DNA from: an uncultured Oceanospirillaceae bacterium
GTDB lineage: Bacteria; Pseudomonadota; Gammaproteobacteria; Pseudomonadales; Balneatricaceae
DNA length: 48,717 nucleotides
Assembly (NCBI GenBank): GCA_937138495.1
Contig: CAKZPE010000024.1
Coordinates: forward strand, 1-48,717
Direction: 5' to 3'
Below are positions 42,676 through 48,717 of this stretch, one piece after another (the first letter of the stretch is position 1; each line of letters opens with the position of its first letter). The notes beneath the pieces were generated by a model, which searched no databases, was not told the origin of the DNA, and worked only from the letters and a program-made list of their open reading frames with translations. The position numbers were made by a program, and so were the translations under genes.

Positions 42676-44715
42676 ATGAGTCACACAGATCCATTGCTCC
42701 AACCGTTTCAGCTGAAACACCTCACGTTACGTAACCGTATTATCACAACTGCCCATGAGCCTGCTTACCCGGAAGCAGGTATGCCTAAGGACCGTTACCG
42801 GGCATACCATGTCGAGCGGGCTAAAGCGGGCGTGGCGTTAACGATGACCGCCGGCTCTGCGACAGTATCGAAGGACAGCCCCCCTGTATTCAATAATATT
42901 CTTGCCTATAAAGATGAGGTGGTACCTTATCTGAAAGATCTGGTGGATGAGTGTCACGAGCATGGCGCTGCTGTCATGATCCAGCTGACCCATCTGGGGC
43001 GCCGGACGGGCTGGTCAAAAGGTGACTGGTTGCCGGTTGTGTCACCTTCCCATGAACGTGAGGCTTCTCACCGCGCATTTCCCAAGCAAATGGAAGGCTG
43101 GGACATTGAGCGCATCATTAAAGACTTTGCTGATGCCGCTGAAAGAATGCAGTCTGCCGGAATGGACGGTATTGAAATCGAGGCTTACGGGCATTTACAT
43201 GATCAGTTCTGGTCGCCATTAACGAACACTCTCGATGGCCCTTATGGAGGGAGTCTTGAAAACCGGGTGCGTTTTACGCTGGATGTGCTTGATGCCATTC
43301 GTGCCCGGGTTGGCAGTGAGTTTATTGTCGGGGTGCGATTCACTGCGGATCAGGCCCAAAAAGGCGGCTTTGGTTTTGAAGAAGGTGTGGAAATTGCCAA
43401 ATTGCTTAAGGCCTCAGGTCATATAGACTTTCTCAATGTTATCCGGGGGCACATTGATACTGATCCGGGGCTTACGGATGTGATTCCTGTCATGGGCATG
43501 CGTAACTCACCGCATCTGGATTTTGCAGGAGAGTTTCGTTCATCTGTAGATATGCCGGTATTTCATGCGGCGAAAATTCCGGATGTTGCGACTGCCCGTC
43601 ATGCCATTGCTGAAGGCAAGCTGGATATGGTGGGGATGACCCGTGCGCACCTTGCTGATCCGCATATTGTCCGGAAAATTATCGAAGGCCGGGAAGAGCA
43701 AATCCGCCCATGTGTGGGTGCTACTTACTGTCTGGACCGTATCTATCAGGCCGGCGATGCATTTTGTATCCACAATGCCGCAACCGGCCGTGAGCTGACA
43801 ATGCCTCATGATATTCCTGAAGCAGAAATTAAGAAGAAAGTGGTCATTGTCGGTGCCGGACCTGCAGGTATGGAAGCTGCCCGGGTGGCAGGTGAGCGAG
43901 GGCACGAAGTAATTGTATTTGAGGCAGCACCGCAGGCGGGTGGCCAGCTGTTACTGACGGCACAGAGTCCTCGTCGTCAGGAGATGATTTCGATCATTGA
44001 GTGGCGGATGGCTGAATGTGAGAGGTTGGGCGTCGAGTTCCGTTTTAATACCTGGGCGGAAGCAGCAGATATTACAGCGCTGAATCCTGATACAGTCATT
44101 ATTGCTACGGGGGGTTATCCGCATACTGAGATTCTGGAAGCGGGCAATGAGTTTGTGGTGTCTGCATGGGATATTTTATCCGGTGATGTCAAACCGAAAG
44201 GGCGGGTATTGTTATTTGATGATGCCGGAGATCATGCTGCGATGCAGGCTGCGGAAATCATTGCAGGCAGCGGTGCCGAGCTTGAAATTATGACGCCTGA
44301 CAGAGCGTTTGCCCCGGAAGTGATGGCGATGAATCTTGTGCCATATATGCGGGCTATGCAACAAAAGGATGTCACGTTTACAGTAACTTATCGTCTCGAA
44401 GGTGTGCAGCGGGAAGGTACTGATCTGGTGGCCCGGGTGGGAAGTGATTATGGCGGTGTCGAAAAATATCGTCGTGTAGATCAGGTAGTGATTAACCATG
44501 GTACCCGGCCACTTGATGATATCTATTTTGATCTGAAAGCTACCTCCAGTAATGCGGGTGAAGTGGTGTATGAGGATTTAATTGTCGGTACACCGCAAAC
44601 CAAGGTGAATAATCCTGACGGGGAATTTCAGCTATTCCGAATCGGTGATGCGGTTTCATCCCGCAATACCCATGCAGCTATCTATGATGCATTGCGTTTG
44701 GTGAAAGACATCTAG
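42676..44715 (+). CDS. DgcA-like FMN/FAD demethylase (old yellow enzyme/trimethylamine dehydrogenase superfamily)
   Basis: A 679-residue flavoenzyme. Residues 1-340 form an FMN-binding barrel (LKHLTLRNRIITTAHEPAYP, QLTHLGRRTGW, GSLENRVRFTLDVLDAIR). Residues 390-500 hold a dinucleotide fold with VVIVGAGPAGMEAARVAGER. The iron-sulfur motif reads C346, A349, C352, C364, so one expected cysteine is alanine. The CVGATYCLDR form and the C-terminal RNTHAAIYDALRL match dimethylglycine/N-methylproline-type demethylases (DgcA). It is followed after 75 bp by dddP. The real substrate is unknown; an N-methylated osmolyte is the best guess, and a DMSP-related role is possible. Confidence 0.82.
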   Translation: MSHTDPLLQPFQLKHLTLRNRIITTAHEPAYPEAGMPKDRYRAYHVERAKAGVALTMTAGSATVSKDSPPVFNNILAYKDEVVPYLKDLVDECHEHGAAVMIQLTHLGRRTGWSKGDWLPVVSPSHEREASHRAFPKQMEGWDIERIIKDFADAAERMQSAGMDGIEIEAYGHLHDQFWSPLTNTLDGPYGGSLENRVRFTLDVLDAIRARVGSEFIVGVRFTADQAQKGGFGFEEGVEIAKLLKASGHIDFLNVIRGHIDTDPGLTDVIPVMGMRNSPHLDFAGEFRSSVDMPVFHAAKIPDVATARHAIAEGKLDMVGMTRAHLADPHIVRKIIEGREEQIRPCVGATYCLDRIYQAGDAFCIHNAATGRELTMPHDIPEAEIKKKVVIVGAGPAGMEAARVAGERGHEVIVFEAAPQAGGQLLLTAQSPRRQEMISIIEWRMAECERLGVEFRFNTWAEAADITALNPDTVIIATGGYPHTEILEAGNEFVVSAWDILSGDVKPKGRVLLFDDAGDHAAMQAAEIIAGSGAELEIMTPDRAFAPEVMAMNLVPYMRAMQQKDVTFTVTYRLEGVQREGTDLVARVGSDYGGVEKYRRVDQVVINHGTRPLDDIYFDLKATSSNAGEVVYEDLIVGTPQTKVNNPDGEFQLFRIGDAVSSRNTHAAIYDALRLVKDI

Positions 44716-44790
44716 CCTTAATAACAATAAAACAGCTAATCCGCTCTGGCTTTGTCTGAGCGGGTAATTGCTTAGGTGAGGAAAAACCTA

Positions 44791-46128
44791 ATGACAGATT
44801 TTGTATTCAGTTCATCAAACCGGAAAATTGATCCGACCCGCCGGCGGGCAGGGCAATTTAAACCTGATGGTTCGCCTAATGAAAATGACCGGGTTGAGAT
44901 TGGTCCGACGGATCTGGCTTTTAATGAGTGGGATGAGCTGGGGCTGACAACGCCAAATCTGACCCGTATGCGGGAGTTTCGTTTACAGCGGATAGTTGAA
45001 GCGCTGAATAAGCAGGATCTGGCAGGTGTACTGCTATTTGATCCGCTGAATATTCGTTATGCCACTGATACGACCAACATGCAGTTGTGGATTACTCATA
45101 ACCATGCCCGTGCCTGCTTTGTCGCTGCCAGTGGTCACATGATTCTGTGGGATTTTCATAATTGTGAGCATCTTTCTTCATACTTACCGCTCGTGAAAGA
45201 AGTACGTGGTGGAGCATCTTTCTTTTATTTTGAAACCGGTGACCGTACTCAGGAGCATGCCGCGCACTTCGCAAAAGAAATTGACACTATATTGCGTGAA
45301 CACGGCGGTGATAACCGGCGCCTGGCAGTAGATAAAATAGAAATTGCCGGATTACGGGAGCTTGATAAATGTGGCATTGAGATCAGTGACGGGCAGGCGC
45401 TGATGGAGCATGCACGGGTGATTAAAGGAGAAGATGAAATTAATGCGATGCGCTGTTCAATCGCGTCTACTGAAATTTCAATGCAGTTAATGAAAGAAGC
45501 AACCGTGCCGGGCGTAACGGAAAATGATATCTGGTCGGTGTTGCATGCGGAAAATATTCGCCGTGGCGGAGAATGGATTGAATGTCGTCTGCTGGCGTCA
45601 GGTCCGCGTACAAATCCATGGTTTCAGGAGTGTGGTCCCCGGGTAGTGCAGGAAGGTGAATTGCTGGCTTTCGATACAGACCTTATTGGGCCTTATGGCA
45701 TCTGTGCTGATTTATCCCGTACCTGGATGATTGGTGATGTGAAGCCCACTGATCAGCAAAAGCATTTGTACCGGGTTGCTTATGAGCATATACAATACAA
45801 CATGGAGCTTTTGAAGCCAGGAATGAGTTTCCGTGAAGTGACGGAGGCCGGTTTGCGTTTGCCGCCGGAGTATCGGGATCTTAGATACGGTGTCATGATG
45901 CATGGCGTAGGTTTATGCGATGAATACCCGTCAATCCGTTACCCGGAAGATATCGAGGGTCACGGTTATGATGGTGTTCTTGAGCCGGGCATGGCTTTAT
46001 GTGTTGAAGCTTATGTTGGCGCAGTGGGGGGGGGTGAAGGGGTTAAGCTGGAAGATCAGGTAATCATCACTGAAAACGGTTACGAAAACCTGACTAAATT
46101 TTCCTTCGAAGCTGACTTTCTTAACTGA
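44791..46128 (+). CDS. dddP: DMSP lyase DddP (M24 peptidase-fold)
   Basis: The protein has 445 residues from the ATG at 44791 (GGTGAGG upstream); the longer frame adds five residues. DddP cleaves dimethylsulfoniopropionate to dimethyl sulfide and acrylate. The N-terminus has RKIDPTRR and DGSPNENDRVEIGPT, as in roseobacter DddP, then FDPLNIRYATDTTNMQLW. The metal ligands fall at D295, D297, D307, H371, E406 and E421, the numbering I recall for characterised DddP. LLASGPRTNPWFQECGPRVV is also diagnostic. So it is a true DddP and not a proline dipeptidase. No acrylate-use genes are in the window. Confidence 0.95.
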   Translation: MTDFVFSSSNRKIDPTRRRAGQFKPDGSPNENDRVEIGPTDLAFNEWDELGLTTPNLTRMREFRLQRIVEALNKQDLAGVLLFDPLNIRYATDTTNMQLWITHNHARACFVAASGHMILWDFHNCEHLSSYLPLVKEVRGGASFFYFETGDRTQEHAAHFAKEIDTILREHGGDNRRLAVDKIEIAGLRELDKCGIEISDGQALMEHARVIKGEDEINAMRCSIASTEISMQLMKEATVPGVTENDIWSVLHAENIRRGGEWIECRLLASGPRTNPWFQECGPRVVQEGELLAFDTDLIGPYGICADLSRTWMIGDVKPTDQQKHLYRVAYEHIQYNMELLKPGMSFREVTEAGLRLPPEYRDLRYGVMMHGVGLCDEYPSIRYPEDIEGHGYDGVLEPGMALCVEAYVGAVGGGEGVKLEDQVIITENGYENLTKFSFEADFLN

Positions 46129-46906
46129 CATCCTTAACTGATTTCCAGATAAGGCATTCTGGCCATTACGTATGTTTTGGCCAGTAATCTGTGTATTCCT
46201 TCCTTTGTATTATCTCTCTTCTTTGGTCAGAGGCTTCCCGCCAATTGTGCTGCTTCTATCTAAAAAACCAGTAAAATCAGTGTGTAAAGAGTTAAGTAAT
46301 TATTATGCCTGGCCGATATGTTGTTGAGGTTAAGTCGTATTAATTGGCCCTTTTATCTGCAAAATGGGTAGCTGCTTACAATTTGATACTAATTGATTAG
46401 GTAGGCTTTCAGTTAAGCTTGAAATCATATTCATAGGATTAGAATGTTAGCCTTTTGGTAACCGTTTGTTTGAATTCTGTTCTTTTAGCTGAACGCAGAA
46501 TTAATGATAGGTTTGGGGATGGTGATTATGCCAGCCGAACTGTTCAGGTTGTTCTGAGGATTCGGGTATATAATGTGCCGGGTGTTTTTTTAAACGAATT
46601 ACTTTGGTAAGATTGCAAAATAAAACAAGAGCTTATTAGGATTTTTCAAGCAGATTTGCTCTTGTAAATGAACAGCGGTTTTTGATAATTATTTGATTTT
46701 AAACGGCCTGGGCGGAACTGCTGGTGTCGTAATGCAGAGAGATGTTTGCTTTAGCCTGCTATATGCGGGTTAATTTTGTTTTAACTGAAATGCATAAAAA
46801 ATAACTTTTGTGCTTCAAGGTAGTGAAGCCAGCTTACTTGGTTTGCGTTTAAGGATGAATGGCAAAAACCTGGTTGTGATTGCTCTGATTGGCCCGGGGG
46901 GGGCTT
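46129..46906. other. Long non-coding gap between dddP and the giant adhesin gene
   Basis: A hairpin CTGGCC / GGCCAG at about 46159-46186 may end dddP. TATAAT at 46569-46574 is a possible -10 for the adhesin gene, though no good -35 is seen. Eight G at 46896-46903 precede the adhesin ATG by 3 bp and include its ribosome-binding site. The rest is AT-rich and empty of ORFs I would trust. Confidence 0.4.
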
Positions 46907-48717
46907 ATGGATAAGACCAATAACGCAGTTGTGAATGTTGTTAGTGTTGAAGGCGATGTCGTTGTACTGGACGTGGATGGCAAAATGCGAGCTGTTCAGG
47001 TCAATGATCAGCTTAAGCCGGGCGAAAAGGTAATTACCTCGGGAGACAGCGAAGCTGTTATCAACCTGGGTGATAACGCGGTAGAGCAATTGCCGTCGGA
47101 CAGCGTTGCGCTGGTCGTGGTTGACCCTGAAACCGGTGAGGTCTATCTGAATATTCAGACCTTGTTGGAACAAAGCCAGGATGAAGAATCAGAACTGTCG
47201 GAGATTGAACAGTTGATTCTGGCCGGTGCTGACCCTACCGAATTATTAGAAGAAACTGCGGCTGGCGGTGAAGGTGGCGGTACAGCGCCTGCCAATGACG
47301 GCTTTACCGGCCTGGGTGAAGTGCTGCGAACCGGCGAATCAGTGATTGCTGAATCCGGTTACGATACCGGGTCTGATGACAATGGTCTTGACGCACCCGG
47401 TACACAGCAGCAAAGTCCTGAAGAGTTAGTTGCTATTGTGCCTACGGTGGTGGGCATCACTAGTCCTCAGGTAACCGAAGGGGATACGCTTGTATACGAT
47501 GTTACACTTTCAAGTGCTGGCACAGCCTCTGTAACTTATATTTTGGGGCTTGGCGGCGGCAGTGCATCTGCCAACGACTATACGGTACTAACGTTCAGTA
47601 ACGGCGTAGTTAATAATGGTGATGGCAGTGTTACAGTTCCTGCAGGCATTACTGCGTTCACAGTATCTCTCCCTACTGTTGATGATCCAAATGTAGAAAA
47701 TACAGAAACAGTTCCGCTGACGATTGGTGGTGTCACCGGTATAGGATCTGTTCTTGATAACGATTTGTTGAGCGTTAGTGACGTTACTGATGCAACCAAC
47801 GAAGAAGGGAATGCATTGGTACATACTGTTACCTTGAGTGGTAGCTCTGTTAATGCGGAAGTTTTTGACTTCAGCCTGACCGGCGGCACTGCTACATTAG
47901 GTACCGACTTCAACGGCACACCGACCTTCAGTAACGGTGTTACCTATGACTCAGTCAGCGGTAAGATCACCGTGCCGGCCAACGTCACTAGCTTCACCGT
48001 GACTGTTGCGAGCACCGAAGACACCATTGATGAAGCGGATGAAACCTATGACCTGAGCGTGGGCGGCGTAGACGCCACCGGTACCATTACCGATGACGAC
48101 GCGGCACCAAGTGTTCAATCAGTTACCTCAACCACTGAGGCGGAAGGCGATAACCTGGTTCACACGGTGACAATGTCCAATGCGGCGTCGACTGCACGTG
48201 AATACGACTTCAGCCTGACCGGCGATACCGCCACGCTGGGCTCCGACTTCAACGGCACACCGACCTTCAGTAACGGTGTGACCTACGACTCTGGTACCGG
48301 CAAAATCACTGTGCCGGCCAACGTCACCAGCTTCACCGTGACCGTTGCGAGCACCGAAGACACCATCGACGAAGCGGATGAAACCTACGACCTGAGCGTG
48401 GGCGGCGTAGACGCCACCGGTACCATTACCGATGACGACGATGCACCAAGTGTTCAATCAGTTACCTCAGCCACTGAGGCGGAAGGCGATAATCTGGTTC
48501 ACACGGTGACGATGTCCAATGCGGCGTCGACTGCACGTGAATACGACTTCAGCCTGACCGGTGATACCGCCACGCTGGGCACCGACTTCAACGGCACGCC
48601 GACCTTCAGTGACGGTGTGACCTACGACTCTGGTACCGGAAAAATCACTGTGCCGGCCAACGTCACCAGCTTCACCGTGACCGTTGCGAGCACCGAAGAC
48701 ACCATCGACGAAGCGGA
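46907..48717 (+). CDS. LapA-type giant repeat adhesin, N-terminal part (runs off the window)
   Basis: The open frame starts with ATG at 46907 (MDKTNNAVVNVVSVEGDVVV) and gives 603 residues before the edge. Residues 1-125 form a retention module as in LapA: VNDQLKPGEKVITSGDSEAV, then LILAGADPTELLEETAAGGE with a TAAG site like that cut by LapG. A linker of about 60 residues follows. From residue about 180 there are Calx-beta-like repeats ending in DDD. Two copies of a 113-residue (339-bp) unit and part of a third are nearly identical. The product should be secreted by a type I system and held in the outer membrane; those genes are beyond the edge. Confidence 0.88.
   Translation, partial: MDKTNNAVVNVVSVEGDVVVLDVDGKMRAVQVNDQLKPGEKVITSGDSEAVINLGDNAVEQLPSDSVALVVVDPETGEVYLNIQTLLEQSQDEESELSEIEQLILAGADPTELLEETAAGGEGGGTAPANDGFTGLGEVLRTGESVIAESGYDTGSDDNGLDAPGTQQQSPEELVAIVPTVVGITSPQVTEGDTLVYDVTLSSAGTASVTYILGLGGGSASANDYTVLTFSNGVVNNGDGSVTVPAGITAFTVSLPTVDDPNVENTETVPLTIGGVTGIGSVLDNDLLSVSDVTDATNEEGNALVHTVTLSGSSVNAEVFDFSLTGGTATLGTDFNGTPTFSNGVTYDSVSGKITVPANVTSFTVTVASTEDTIDEADETYDLSVGGVDATGTITDDDAAPSVQSVTSTTEAEGDNLVHTVTMSNAASTAREYDFSLTGDTATLGSDFNGTPTFSNGVTYDSGTGKITVPANVTSFTVTVASTEDTIDEADETYDLSVGGVDATGTITDDDDAPSVQSVTSATEAEGDNLVHTVTMSNAASTAREYDFSLTGDTATLGTDFNGTPTFSDGVTYDSGTGKITVPANVTSFTVTVASTEDTIDEA
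47770..48717 (+). repeat. 339-bp near-identical coding repeats in the adhesin gene
   Basis: TTCAGCCTGACC recurs at 47870, 48209 and 48548, a constant 339-bp step. The second and third units differ by only a few bases; the first is more diverged. The array continues past the window. Confidence 0.95.

Noticed and set aside
44791..46128. Annotation as a Xaa-Pro aminopeptidase
   Set aside because: The fold is M24, but the N-terminal signature and the six ligands match DddP.
46781..47173. 130-residue minus-strand ORF at the start of the adhesin gene
   Set aside because: It is antisense to the retention module, which has clear LapA-like sequence.
47578..48457. Minus-strand ORFs across the adhesin repeats
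   Set aside because: They repeat only because the coding strand repeats; no start or family support.

Overview
The window looks like a chromosomal segment of a marine, osmolyte-using gammaproteobacterium, most like the Oceanospirillales (Amphritea/Neptuniibacter/Marinobacterium type). This is inferred from gene content only: taurine dissimilation, a DMSP lyase, TRAP transport, TorR/TorS-like signalling, DusA, GltX and biosynthetic arginine decarboxylase. I saw no phage, insertion sequence or CRISPR array.

Layout. (1) 1-5.1 kb, minus strand: a polyamine pair (carboxy(nor)spermidine dehydrogenase, cut by the left edge, and SpeA), then a CsgG/DUF4810/DUF799 lipoprotein operon. (2) 5.6-13.9 kb, plus strand: a complete taurine-to-acetyl-CoA route, tpa, tauR, ald, xsc and pta, followed by a small DUF6506-like gene. 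A shared CTGGTTCTA motif lies upstream of tpa, ald and the small gene. (3) 14-17.2 kb: an orphan LuxR-type regulator, transaldolase and DusA. (4) 17.4-20.2 kb: a gene-poor stretch with four related small RNAs, all on the minus strand. Each has its own sigma70-type promoter, C-rich anti-Shine-Dalgarno loops and a terminator whose stem covaries between copies. I consider this the best candidate for an undescribed system. (5) 20.5-27.4 kb: DgkA, tRNA-Ala(GGC), GltX, a stand-alone EVE-like protein, a degenerate GDPD/lectin-like fusion and a LysR regulator. (6) 27.55-28.05 kb: a CsrB-type RNA with about 30 GGA motifs on the minus strand, several of them in hairpin loops. (7) 28-34 kb: a GlxA-type AraC regulator, an unrecognised conserved-looking protein and a DctPQM TRAP transporter. 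(8) 34-39 kb: two small DUF genes and a three-gene response regulator / periplasmic binding protein / hybrid kinase operon with phased TTTACA repeats upstream. (9) 39-42.5 kb: an agmatinase remnant, an atypical trpBA pair divergent from a TetR gene, and DUF3565. (10) 42.7-46.1 kb: a DgcA-like flavoenzyme and DddP. (11) 46.9 kb to the right edge: the start of a giant LapA-type repeat adhesin.

How the parts fit. Taurine is deaminated by Tpa; pyruvate is regenerated from alanine by Ald; sulfoacetaldehyde is cleaved by Xsc to acetyl phosphate and sulfite; Pta makes acetyl-CoA. DddP and the DgcA-like enzyme extend osmolyte use to DMSP and probably N-methylated compounds. A CsrB-type RNA, four C-rich-loop sRNAs and a LapA-type adhesin suggest strong post-transcriptional control of lifestyle in this region. 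All of this was read by eye; no database search or folding program was run.
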